Of a DNA stretch of 19,343 nt, positions 8,948-16,274 are shown one piece after another. A program made the position numbers and the translations under genes. The notes beneath the pieces were generated by a model that saw only the letters and a list, made by a program, of their open reading frames with translations, was not told the origin of the DNA and did not search any database. Positions within the stretch are counted from its first letter, which is position 1. Each line of letters opens with the position of its first letter. Source of the stretch: Accumulibacter sp032229525 (lineage in GTDB: Bacteria > Pseudomonadota > Gammaproteobacteria > Burkholderiales > Rhodocyclaceae); the NCBI RefSeq assembly GCF_032229525.1, contig NZ_JAVTWB010000015.1, forward strand, positions 1 through 19,343, read 5' to 3'.

Positions 8948-9964
8948 TCAGCGGCTCACCAACTGAAGGTCGATGCGAGGGCCGTCCGGCGGGGCCAGTT
9001 GGAGCTCACCGGTACTGACGAAACTCTCCTGGACGACCGCCAGGGCATCGTAGCCGCCCGTCGGGGCCGGGGCGACATTGGTGATCATGCCGCAGGGATG
9101 CTCCGAATTTGCCGGTGAATAGATCGCATCGCCGGCCGCTATCGGGCCGATCGATTGACCACGATACAGATGACGTTTGACTTTTCCCAGATACTGCATG
9201 CGAGCGACGATTTCCTGGCCGGGATAGCAGCCTTTGTGAAAGCTGACGGCACCAAGCTGCTCGAAATGGGCCATTTGCGGCACGAACTCTTCTTTGGTGT
9301 GTGCGGTAATCAGCGGTACACCCGCCTGGATATCAAGCCACTGCCAGACCACAGTGCCGGCGGGGCGGGCGTGCGCCGCCAGTCGTTGCCACAGCGCCGG
9401 GGCTGCATCGCGGGCAACGACGATCTCGAAGCGCTGGCTGTCAAGGCGAACGACGACACCTGTCGAGAAAACGGCAGTGGTCAGCGATTGATTGGGCACA
9501 GGTGGCCCGGCGGCGCCTAGCGCCGCCTCGGCCTGGGGACCGGACAAGCCGATGATCTCGCGTTCGCCAGACTGGTCGGTGATGCTTACCTTGCTGCGCA
9601 GGACGAACATCTGCAGGCGTTTGTGGATCGCCGGTAGCAGGTCAGCAGACAGTTGCAGCTGGTAGTCAGGTCCGTTGCGAAAGAGCAGAAAACTGGCGAG
9701 CATCCGTCCTTTTGCCGAGCACCAGGCCGAATGCTGGGCCGCATCGAGGGCCAGATGGTTCACGTCGCTGGTCAACTGTTGGTGCAGAAAACCCGCTGCC
9801 TCCGGTCCGCTGACCTCGATCAGCCGGAGATGGGCGAGCGGAGCGATGATCGTCGCATCGCGAGCGGCCGTCAGTTCGGCAGTTGCGTCGCCGAAGTCAG
9901 TGACCAAATCCTGATCGATGTGTGCACCCGAGGTACGAAGGAAGTCCTGCCAGCTTGCGTTCAT
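8948..9964 (-). CDS. ygfZ: Folate-binding protein YgfZ/IbaG-type Fe-S maintenance factor
   Basis: A 338-residue YgfZ/GcvT-like protein. The family signature KGCYPGQEIVARMQYLGKVKRH is present, with the key Cys at residue 246. YgfZ binds tetrahydrofolate and helps assembly or repair of certain [4Fe-4S] proteins, such as the MiaB type, in the cytoplasm. The N-terminal half shows the GcvT-like segments APLAHLRLIEVSG and FLHQQLTSDVNHL. It is divergent from mltG, with about 210 bp between the two starts, and upstream of the NRDE gene in a likely two-gene operon. The ATG at 9964 is the family-like start; no strong ribosome binding site precedes it. The aconitase and radical SAM proteins in this window are the sort of Fe-S clients that such a factor might serve, but that link is only inference. 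Confidence 0.92.
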   Translation of the reverse strand: MNASWQDFLRTSGAHIDQDLVTDFGDATAELTAARDATIIAPLAHLRLIEVSGPEAAGFLHQQLTSDVNHLALDAAQHSAWCSAKGRMLASFLLFRNGPDYQLQLSADLLPAIHKRLQMFVLRSKVSITDQSGEREIIGLSGPQAEAALGAAGPPVPNQSLTTAVFSTGVVVRLDSQRFEIVVARDAAPALWQRLAAHARPAGTVVWQWLDIQAGVPLITAHTKEEFVPQMAHFEQLGAVSFHKGCYPGQEIVARMQYLGKVKRHLYRGQSIGPIAAGDAIYSPANSEHPCGMITNVAPAPTGGYDALAVVQESFVSTGELQLAPPDGPRIDLQLVSR

Positions 9965-10107
9965 CGTTACGCCATTTTCATCAAGTTGTCGGGGGGTTAC
10001 TGTCTGCCTGCCATCTGCCGGGAAGCGCCAGTAATCGCCACTGCCCGGACGGTTCAGGGAGTCTGACCAGGCAAGCGGCGGTTCGGTTCAGCCGCACAGG
10101 TTTCGGC

Positions 10108-10113
10108 TATTAT
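10108..10113 (+). promoter_or_regulatory. Possible -10 element (TATTAT) for the mltG operon
   Basis: TATTAT lies in the ygfZ-mltG divergent region, about 60 bp before the mltG ATG. The best positioned -35 (GGTTCA at 10085-10090, spacer 17) is poor. A GCGGC/GCCGC inverted repeat lies just upstream, around 10075-10095. This is a plausible but unproven promoter for the six-gene operon. Confidence 0.3.
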
Positions 10114-10174
10114 AGGGCCAGTCGAACTTCATTCTTTCCTCCCGGCCGCGCAGCTTTCCCACTGCGCCGGATTG

Positions 10175-11176
10175 ATGCGCAAAATCCTCCTCAAGCTTTT
10201 CGTTCTCGCACTTGTCGTGCTCGCGCTGCTGAGCGGTGCTCTTGTCTGGGTCGTGCAGACGCCGATCGGGATGCAGAGGGAGCAGATCGATTTCACTATT
10301 TTGCCGGGTAGCAGCATGCGTTCCGTGGCCCGGGAGATAACGGCCGCGGGCGCCGAGCTTCACCCGTGGATGCTGATCCTGCTGGGCAAGTGGATGCGGG
10401 TCGACACATCGATCAAGGCCGGCAGCTACGAAATCGCGCGCGGTGTCACGCCCTTGGAACTATTGAAGAAACTGACCCGCGGCGACGTCACCCAAGCAGA
10501 TCTCGTCTTCATCGAAGGATGGACCTTTCGCCAGATGCGCGAGCGCCTTGACGCCCATCCGGAGTTGCGGCACGACACCACGGGACTGCCAGAGGTCGAG
10601 ATCATGCGGCTGATTGGTGCGCCGGAAGCCACAGCCGAGGGATTATTCTTTCCCGATACGTATTTTTTTGCCAAGCGCAGCAGCGATGTTGAGCTGTTGA
10701 CCCGCGCCTACGGCGCGATGCAACAGCATCTGGCGCGCGAGTGGGAGGCGAGGGCGGATGGCTTACCTTATCGGGACGCCTACGAAGCCCTGGTCATGGC
10801 TTCGATTGTCGAAAAAGAAACCGGACGCAGCGACGACCGGCCGCTGGTCGCCGGGGTGTTCGTCAATCGCCTGCGCCAGGGAATGCTGTTGCAGACCGAC
10901 CCGACGGTAATTTATGGCCTTGGCGAACGCTTCGACGGTAACCTGCGCAAGCGCGACCTGCTCGCCGACACACCCTACAATACCTACACTCGACGCGGCC
11001 TGCCGCCGACGCCGATCGCCATGCCCGGCCTCGGGTCCTTGCAGGCGGCGCTGCATCCGGCGCTCACCGAGGCGGTGTATTTTGTCGCGCGCGGCGATGG
11101 CAGCAGCCACTTCTCCCAGACGCTCGATGAACACAATCAGGCGGTGAGGCGTTTTCAGAAAGGCGGGAGACCGTGA
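10175..11176 (+). CDS. mltG: Endolytic murein transglycosylase MltG
   Basis: A 333-residue protein (YceG family). MltG is an inner-membrane lytic transglycosylase that cuts nascent peptidoglycan strands and is thought to set glycan length. A short basic N terminus and one membrane segment (about residues 5-24) anchor it, with the rest periplasmic. The catalytic Glu is E213 in MASIVEKETG, equivalent to E218 of E. coli. Further hallmarks are EGLFFPDTYFF, NRLRQGMLLQTDPTVIYGLG and YNTYTRRGLPPTPIAMPG. The ATG at 10175 is chosen; an in-frame TTG sits one codon before it. The TGA stop overlaps the GTG of tmk. It heads the mltG-tmk-holB-pilZ-tatD-ankyrin operon; in many proteobacteria pabC precedes it, but here the divergent ygfZ takes that place. 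Confidence 0.95.
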   Translation: MRKILLKLFVLALVVLALLSGALVWVVQTPIGMQREQIDFTILPGSSMRSVAREITAAGAELHPWMLILLGKWMRVDTSIKAGSYEIARGVTPLELLKKLTRGDVTQADLVFIEGWTFRQMRERLDAHPELRHDTTGLPEVEIMRLIGAPEATAEGLFFPDTYFFAKRSSDVELLTRAYGAMQQHLAREWEARADGLPYRDAYEALVMASIVEKETGRSDDRPLVAGVFVNRLRQGMLLQTDPTVIYGLGERFDGNLRKRDLLADTPYNTYTRRGLPPTPIAMPGLGSLQAALHPALTEAVYFVARGDGSSHFSQTLDEHNQAVRRFQKGGRP

Positions 11177-11808
11177 GTCAAGGCGAGCGCAAAAATCGCG
11201 GTAAGTTCATCACTTTCGAAGGCATTGATGGCGCCGGCAAGAGCAGCCATCTTGCCGGTGCTGCGGCGCTGATACGCGGACGCGGCCTGAATGTGGTGTC
11301 CACCCGTGAGCCGGGGGGCACGCCACTCGGAGAAAAGCTCCGTGAGCTGCTGCTGCACGAAGCAATGCACCTCGAGACCGAAGCTTTGCTGATGTTTGCC
11401 GCTCGCCGAGAGCATCTCGAGCGGGTGATCGAACCGGCTCTGGATCGCGGCGACTGGGTTATCTGCGACCGCTTCAGTGACGCCACCTACGCTTACCAGA
11501 GCGGCGGGCGGGGTCTCGACCGACAGAAGTTTGCACAACTGGAACGTTGGGTGCACGGTCATCTGCAACCGGATCTGACGCTGCTCTTCGATTTGCCATC
11601 GTCCATCGCCAGTCGGCGGATGCTCGCTCAGGCGCGCGAGCTGGACCGCTTCGAGCAGGAGCAAGCCGAGTTTCACGAGCGGGTGCGACTCGCCTACCTC
11701 GAGCGTGCGGCTGCAGCAGCACAGCGTATCCATGTCATTGACGCCGATCAAGCACCGGAAGAAATCAAGAGATTGATTCAAGAAACCATAACAACATATT
11801 GTTTATGA
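11173..11808 (+). CDS. tmk: Thymidylate (dTMP) kinase
   Basis: Tmk phosphorylates dTMP to dTDP with ATP, an essential step of dTTP synthesis. The 211-residue protein has the Walker A loop EGIDGAGKSS (residues 16-25), TREPGG (44-49) and the DRFSDATYAYQ motif with D99-R100. The lid-like segment ARELDRFEQE is also present. Length is normal. It starts with GTG at 11173, whose last bases form the mltG stop (GTGA), and its own stop overlaps the holB ATG (ATGA), so both junctions are translationally coupled. The last ~40 bases before the holB start turn sharply AT-rich compared with the gene body. Confidence 0.96.
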   Translation: MSQGERKNRGKFITFEGIDGAGKSSHLAGAAALIRGRGLNVVSTREPGGTPLGEKLRELLLHEAMHLETEALLMFAARREHLERVIEPALDRGDWVICDRFSDATYAYQSGGRGLDRQKFAQLERWVHGHLQPDLTLLFDLPSSIASRRMLAQARELDRFEQEQAEFHERVRLAYLERAAAAAQRIHVIDADQAPEEIKRLIQETITTYCL

Positions 11809-12836
11809 ATACATATCTGTTGCACCCCCATGCCTGGCAGCAACTTAACGCCTGGCGCGCCCAGCTGCCGCATGCGTTGCTGATTTGCGGTCAGCGTGGG
11901 ATCGGGAAATTTGCTCTGGCGCGTTCCTTTGCCGCCTCACTGCTCTGTGAAAAGCGCACCGACGGCGGCGAAGCTTGCGGCTCTTGCCCGGCCTGCAACT
12001 GGCTTGCGCAAGATAATCACCCTGACCTACGTCTGCTGCAGCCGAGTGCATTTGCCGAAGGGGAGGGCGGCGAGGCAGGAAGCGGTGAAGAAACAAGCAA
12101 GAAGAAGGCAAGTCAGCAAATAACGATTGACCAGATTCGTGCGCTGGATGACTTTCTGCATGTCGGTACCCACCGCCACGGGGCACGTGTGGTGCTGATC
12201 AACCCGGCCGAGGCAATGAATCGGGCGGCCGCCAATGCAATTCTTAAATCACTTGAAGAACCTATCGCAGATACTTTATTTATATTGCTTTCAAATGAGC
12301 CGCATCGTTTGTTGCCAACCATCCGCAGCCGCTGTCAGTCGCTCCCGGTGCGGCGGCCGGCGCCGGCTACGGCGGTGGCATGGCTGCAGCATGCCGGCAT
12401 CCGCGACGGTGAGCAGTGGCTGGCGCTGGCCGGCGGTTCGCCGCTCCTGGCGCTCGAGCTCAGCGCCAAGCCCGAACGCGTCCTGCTCGATTCGCTGGTC
12501 AGCCAGATGTCGCGTGGCGTGCGCCTCGATCCATTGGCTGCTGCAGCCCTTCTTGACAAGACGGTGAAAGCGGAAAAGCGACCGGCGCCGTTGAAGCGAA
12601 TGCTTGACTGGGCGCAAAAGTGGCTGTTCGATCTGACGCTGGCTAGCGAAGGCTTGCCGCCGCGATACTTCCTGGCGCAAGCGCCGTTACTGCAGCGCCT
12701 GGCGCAAGCCACCGACACCCGCAGGCTCTTGGCATTCAATCGAAAAGCGATACAATGCAGGAGACAGTGCGAGCAACCGGTGAACAGCCGCCTGTTTCTC
12801 GAAGAGTTTTTTCTCGACTACGCCAGGCTTTTCTGA
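11805..12836 (+). CDS. holB: DNA polymerase III delta' subunit
   Basis: HolB is the delta' subunit of the clamp loader that places the beta sliding clamp on DNA. The 343-residue protein has a P-loop-like GQRGIGK (residues 29-35) and a zinc module with C48, C58, C61 and C64. NAILKSLEEP and LLPTIRSRCQSLPV carry the conserved SRC segment. A low-complexity Gly/Glu/Lys insert lies around residues 83-105, before QITIDQIRALDDFL. ATG at 11805 overlaps the tmk stop by 4 nt; a TTG two codons upstream is less likely. A 63-bp stretch over the NAILKSLEEP region (12237-12299) is only about 30 percent GC, unlike the rest of the gene. Confidence 0.94.
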   Translation: MNTYLLHPHAWQQLNAWRAQLPHALLICGQRGIGKFALARSFAASLLCEKRTDGGEACGSCPACNWLAQDNHPDLRLLQPSAFAEGEGGEAGSGEETSKKKASQQITIDQIRALDDFLHVGTHRHGARVVLINPAEAMNRAAANAILKSLEEPIADTLFILLSNEPHRLLPTIRSRCQSLPVRRPAPATAVAWLQHAGIRDGEQWLALAGGSPLLALELSAKPERVLLDSLVSQMSRGVRLDPLAAAALLDKTVKAEKRPAPLKRMLDWAQKWLFDLTLASEGLPPRYFLAQAPLLQRLAQATDTRRLLAFNRKAIQCRRQCEQPVNSRLFLEEFFLDYARLF

Positions 12837-12851
12837 ACCACCCGAGGTGAT

Positions 12852-13232
12852 ATGCCCGAAGCAGACAGCCGCAAGCCGGCCGCAGCCGCGCCACCACGCC
12901 CGAGTGTATTGTCGCTGAACATCAACTCGAAGTCGGCACTTTACGCGGCGTATATGCCGCTCCTGCGCAACGGCGGAATTTTCATTCCGACCACCCGCAA
13001 CTACTCCATCGGCGATGAAGTGTTCATGCTGCTGTCGCTGATCGACGACCCGGCAAAACTGCCGATTGCCGGTACTGTGGTCTGGATTACACCGGTCGGT
13101 GCGCAGAACAACAAGGCGCAGGGAATCGGTGTCCACTTCAACGCCGACGAAGGGGGAATCGAAGCGCGGCGACGTATCGAAGGCCTCCTCGGCGGCGTGA
13201 TGCAGTCCGGCCGTCCGACCCACACCGTCTGA
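12852..13232 (+). CDS. pilZ: PilZ-domain protein, type IV pilus PilZ-like
   Basis: A 126-residue protein that is essentially one PilZ domain. The block LRNGGIFIPTTRNYSIGDEVFMLLSL, and GTVVWITP followed by GIGVHFN, match the original PilZ subfamily needed for type IV pilus biogenesis. The RxxxR c-di-GMP motif is not visible before the domain. That is also true of Pseudomonas PilZ, which works through PilB and FimX rather than by binding c-di-GMP. Position between holB and tatD is the usual one in gammaproteobacteria and betaproteobacteria with type IV pili. An AGGTG-like motif lies just upstream of the ATG at 12852. No other pilus gene is in the window. Confidence 0.9.
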   Translation: MPEADSRKPAAAAPPRPSVLSLNINSKSALYAAYMPLLRNGGIFIPTTRNYSIGDEVFMLLSLIDDPAKLPIAGTVVWITPVGAQNNKAQGIGVHFNADEGGIEARRRIEGLLGGVMQSGRPTHTV

Positions 13233-13242
13233 CGGAGCGTTG

Positions 13243-14025
13243 ATGCTGGTCGATTCGCACTGTCACATCGATTTCCCCGATCTATCCAACAAGATTTCGC
13301 AAGTCATTGACTTAATGAATGACAATGGCGTCGGATGTGCGGTATGCATCGGCGTCACGCTGGAGGATCTGCCACGGGTGCTGGCACTTGCCGAGGCGTG
13401 GCCCGCGATTCTTGCCTCGGTCGGCGTCCATCCCGAGGCGACTGACGTACGCGAACCCTCGGTCGCGGAGCTGGTGGAACTGGCTCGCCATCCGCGAGTG
13501 ATCGCTATCGGCGAGACCGGGCTGGACTACTACTGGCACAAGGATGCGCCGGAGTGGCAGCGCGAACGTTTCCGTACCCACATTCGCGCCGCCCGCGAAG
13601 CGAAGAAGCCGTTGGTGATTCATACGCGAGAGGCCGCCGCGGACACCTTGCGCTTGATGAAGGAGGAGGGGGCTGCTGCGGCTGGTGGCGTCATGCACTG
13701 CTTCACCGAAACCTGGCCGGTTGCCGAGGCAGCACTCGATCAGGGTTTTTACATTTCGATGTCCGGTATCGTGACCTTCAAAAAGGCACAGACGGTCCGC
13801 GAGGTGGCTCAGCGCGTGCCTCTCGATCGTCTGCTGGTCGAGACCGATTCGCCTTATCTCGCGCCGGTGCCCCAGCGCGGGAAAACCAACCAGCCCGGCT
13901 ACGTGAAGCACGTCGCCGAAGAGGTCGCCCGCTTGCGCGGCCTGAGTTATCAAGAACTTGTTGACGCCACGACGAATAATTTCTTCCGCCTGTTCCCTGA
14001 CGCCCGTTCGAAAGTTGCCCAATGA
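13243..14025 (+). CDS. tatD: TatD-family metal-dependent hydrolase / DNase
   Basis: A 260-residue TatD-family protein (YcfH/YjjV/TatD group). Members are Mg2+-dependent TIM-barrel hydrolases with 3'-5' exonuclease or deoxyribonuclease activity. Metal ligands are all visible: H6 and H8 in DSHCHID, E91 in IGETGLDYYW, H127 in VIHTREA, H152 in MHCFTE, and D202 in ETDSPYLAPVP. PQRGKTNQPGYVKHVAE is the usual C-terminal block. ATG at 13243 is preferred over the TTG one codon earlier because GGAG lies five bases before it. The holB-pilZ-tatD order suggests the YcfH-type member. The stop overlaps the ankyrin gene start. Confidence 0.93.
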   Translation: MLVDSHCHIDFPDLSNKISQVIDLMNDNGVGCAVCIGVTLEDLPRVLALAEAWPAILASVGVHPEATDVREPSVAELVELARHPRVIAIGETGLDYYWHKDAPEWQRERFRTHIRAAREAKKPLVIHTREAAADTLRLMKEEGAAAAGGVMHCFTETWPVAEAALDQGFYISMSGIVTFKKAQTVREVAQRVPLDRLLVETDSPYLAPVPQRGKTNQPGYVKHVAEEVARLRGLSYQELVDATTNNFFRLFPDARSKVAQ

Positions 14026-14774
14026 AGACCCTCGTACTGCTGTTTGCCTTGCTGCTGCCAAGCATGGTCACTGCCGGCGCCCAGGAAGACATGGAGGAAG
14101 CGTTGATCTCTGGCGACACCTCGTGGGCCATCAAGTTGGTCGACCAGGGCATGAACGTTAACTCGGTAGACGCTGCCGGCAACACCTTGCTGATGCAGGC
14201 CGTACAGCGTGACAACGCCGACCTGCTGGGCCAGTTGCTGCAACGCCGTGCGCGTCTGAACACGCGCAATCGCAACAGCGAGACGGCGCTCAGTCTGGCG
14301 GCCTTCAAGGGTGATTTGGCGATCGTTCGGCGTCTCGTCGAAGCGGGGGCGGACGTCAACCTCTATGGTTGGCCGCCTCTGATCTACGCAGCTTTCAATG
14401 GCCACACGGCGGTCGTCAAATACCTGCTCGCGAAAGCTGCCGACGTCAATGCAATAACCGAGAACGGTTCGACGGCGCTGTTCTTCGCAGCCCGCTTTGG
14501 ACACCAGCAGATCGTCGAATTGCTGCTGCAGAACAAGGCCGATGCGAGCATTGCCAACGATCGCGGTGCGACGGCCGACGCCTGGGCGCTGCAGACCGGA
14601 AATACCAATATCGCCGCTATCCTGCGCCAGGCAAGAGAGCAGACAATGGAGGCAAGGGACCAGGCAAGGAAGGCAATGGACCAGGCGAGGGAGGCAAGAG
14701 AGCGGGCGGTCGCGGCCGAGCTCGAGACAGAGCTCGTCGATACCGAGACCGATGAGACCGAGCCGTCAAAGTGA
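14022..14774 (+). CDS. Secreted ankyrin-repeat protein with charged helical tail
   Basis: A 250-residue protein with a Sec signal peptide (MKTLVLLFALLLPSMVTAGAQ). About five ankyrin repeats follow, with blocks beginning AAGNTLLMQAV, NSETALSLAAFKGD, GWPPLIYAAFNGH, GSTALFFAARFGH and GATADAWALQTGN. From about residue 203 the chain becomes a highly charged helix built from repeats of the type (E/D)QAR(K/E)A, then an acidic tail ending ETDETEPSK. Ankyrin repeats bind proteins; the partner is unknown, and the likely site is the periplasm or the outside. ATG overlaps the tatD TGA (ATGA), placing it last in the mltG operon. The tail may be a coiled coil or a single helix. Its stop overlaps the convergent exonuclease gene by 9 bp. 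Confidence 0.9.
   Translation: MKTLVLLFALLLPSMVTAGAQEDMEEALISGDTSWAIKLVDQGMNVNSVDAAGNTLLMQAVQRDNADLLGQLLQRRARLNTRNRNSETALSLAAFKGDLAIVRRLVEAGADVNLYGWPPLIYAAFNGHTAVVKYLLAKAADVNAITENGSTALFFAARFGHQQIVELLLQNKADASIANDRGATADAWALQTGNTNIAAILRQAREQTMEARDQARKAMDQAREARERAVAAELETELVDTETDETEPSK
14628..14710 (+). repeat. Purine-rich imperfect tandem repeat coding the ankyrin protein's helical tail
   Basis: The sense strand is built from variants of GGCAAGGGACCA and GGCAATGGACCAGGCGAGG, with G/A far in excess of T/C. It encodes repeats of the EARDQARKAMDQAREARERA type. The unit of about 30 bp looks like an internal duplication that has since diverged. Confidence 0.6.
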
Positions 14775-16274
14775 GAACGGGGGCAGGGGGCGGATGCCGA
14801 TCTTCCCTGCCTGCAGCGACCGGCTGATGATGCGGTAGGTATCGGGGTCGAAGCTGCCCCTGGTCGGCCCGTCCGCCAGGCAAGCCTGCAGGGCCTCTTC
14901 GCTGTGCACCGTGGCCACAAGACGCCAGCGGTCGACCAGATGAATGTCCTCGCGCATCCCGAACGCATCGCGCTCCAGCAGCGCAACCGGCCCCTTGTAG
15001 GGCCATCCACGCACTTTGAACTTGGCCAGCGCGGTGATCACGCGGGCACCGTGCAGCGCGGGCGTTTCCTTGCCGATGCAGACGCCGCGGCAGCTTTTCT
15101 GCCGGTAGGCAGCGCAGGCGTCCCCGGCGGCCGTTTCGTCCAGACCAAGCTGCTTGTAGCACAGGCGATGCGCGTCCGCCAGCTTGCGCAAGCTGCGCAA
15201 GGCTTCGCGACGACTCGGGTACAAGCCGAACAAGTCATCGGCGAGCGCGAAGTCAGTTTCCTGCGCACACACCAGCTGTGGTCGATAGTCGCTTCCCGCA
15301 TGCAGCCGCAGTTGCCAGGAGCAGAGTTCAGTGGTGGCTGCCTTTGACCTGCTGCTGTGACTCACCAGCAGCGGGTCGGCATCGCTACGCGTCGATGAGC
15401 GGGCCAATTCGGCCTCATGCAGGCGCGCGCCCAAGTCACCGGCCGCCTCTCGCCACGCAATTTTCCTGATGTCGCGCATCAATGCCGTCGTACGCTTGGT
15501 GGCAGTGAACTGTGCGCACAGCTGTTGCCGAAGGTTGCTGGCGCGCCTGATCAGCAGCAGGCGACCGTCTTCACCGTAAAACGCATACGCTCCTGCCGCC
15601 TCTGGCAGATCGTCGATCAATGCCGGATCGATCTGTGGCGGCAAGTCGGGCCGGCCGACGATGCTCGCTACCACGCTGCCAATCGTCTCGCTGGGCAATT
15701 GTCCGTGCCAGCACTGCCACAACTCCCATAGCAGGCGCGCATCGGCCAGGGCACGGTGGCGATTGCCTGCCACGGTGAGGCCATGGCGAGTGACCAGGGT
15801 GTCGAGGTTGTGCCGATGGTGCTGAGGAAAGAGCTTGCGCGACAGCTTGACCGTGCACAGCGTCGGCGCCCTGAAATCGATCCCGAGTCGCTTGAATTCG
15901 CACTTCAGGAAGCCGTAATCAAAACGCGCGTTGTGCGCGATGAACAAGCGTCCGCGCAGCTTGTCGAGCACGGCGGGTGCGAGCTGCCGAAAAGTGGGCG
16001 CCGAACAGAGCATCGCATCGTCAATGCCGGTGAGGCTGGTGATGAAACTCGAGACCGGGGTCTCCGGATTGACCAATACGCTCCATTCTCGGGCCCCATC
16101 CCGGTCCACTTCGAGCAGGCCGATTTCGATGATCCGGTCGTTGGCAAAATTGGCGCCACTCGTTTCAAGGTCGACAAAAACCAGGGGTTCAGGGGTGAGA
16201 GCAGGGTTCATCAGCATCGGTGATAGTGTGTCACAAGGCGAGCCAGGGTAGGCGACAAGGCTAACGGTCGTCAT
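14766..16274 (-). CDS. DEDDh 3'-5' exonuclease fused to degenerate UvrC/Cho-like GIY-YIG region
   Basis: A 502-residue two-part protein. The N-terminal part is a DnaQ-type exonuclease: D35 and E37 in FVDLETSG, then IAHNARFDYGF, then HRALADAR, so the DEDDh set is complete. From about residue 222 the sequence resembles the N-terminal half of UvrC/Cho: DDLPEAAGAYAFYGEDGRL, NLRQQL (R249) and HEAELARSS. Then come FGLYPSRREALRSLRKLADAHRLC and a Cys-rich KSCRGVCIGKE. The second GIY-YIG motif is lost: Tyr and Gly of YIGK are L241 and R243. Incision activity is therefore doubtful. Repair of DNA is the expected role. The start at 16274 forms ATGA with the hydrolase stop. Met20 or Met22, closer to the family start, are alternatives. 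Confidence 0.85.
   Translation of the reverse strand: MTTVSLVAYPGSPCDTLSPMLMNPALTPEPLVFVDLETSGANFANDRIIEIGLLEVDRDGAREWSVLVNPETPVSSFITSLTGIDDAMLCSAPTFRQLAPAVLDKLRGRLFIAHNARFDYGFLKCEFKRLGIDFRAPTLCTVKLSRKLFPQHHRHNLDTLVTRHGLTVAGNRHRALADARLLWELWQCWHGQLPSETIGSVVASIVGRPDLPPQIDPALIDDLPEAAGAYAFYGEDGRLLLIRRASNLRQQLCAQFTATKRTTALMRDIRKIAWREAAGDLGARLHEAELARSSTRSDADPLLVSHSSRSKAATTELCSWQLRLHAGSDYRPQLVCAQETDFALADDLFGLYPSRREALRSLRKLADAHRLCYKQLGLDETAAGDACAAYRQKSCRGVCIGKETPALHGARVITALAKFKVRGWPYKGPVALLERDAFGMREDIHLVDRWRLVATVHSEEALQACLADGPTRGSFDPDTYRIISRSLQAGKIGIRPLPPFSL

Noticed and set aside
9965..9990. A four-codon leader peptide before ygfZ
   Set aside because: The ATGAAAATGGCGTAA sequence is very short, without a ribosome binding site or attenuator-like structures.
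12254..12290. Internal promoter in the AT-rich island of holB
   Set aside because: TTGAAG and TATATT are 22 nt apart, outside the usual 16-18 nt, so the island was reported as a composition anomaly instead.
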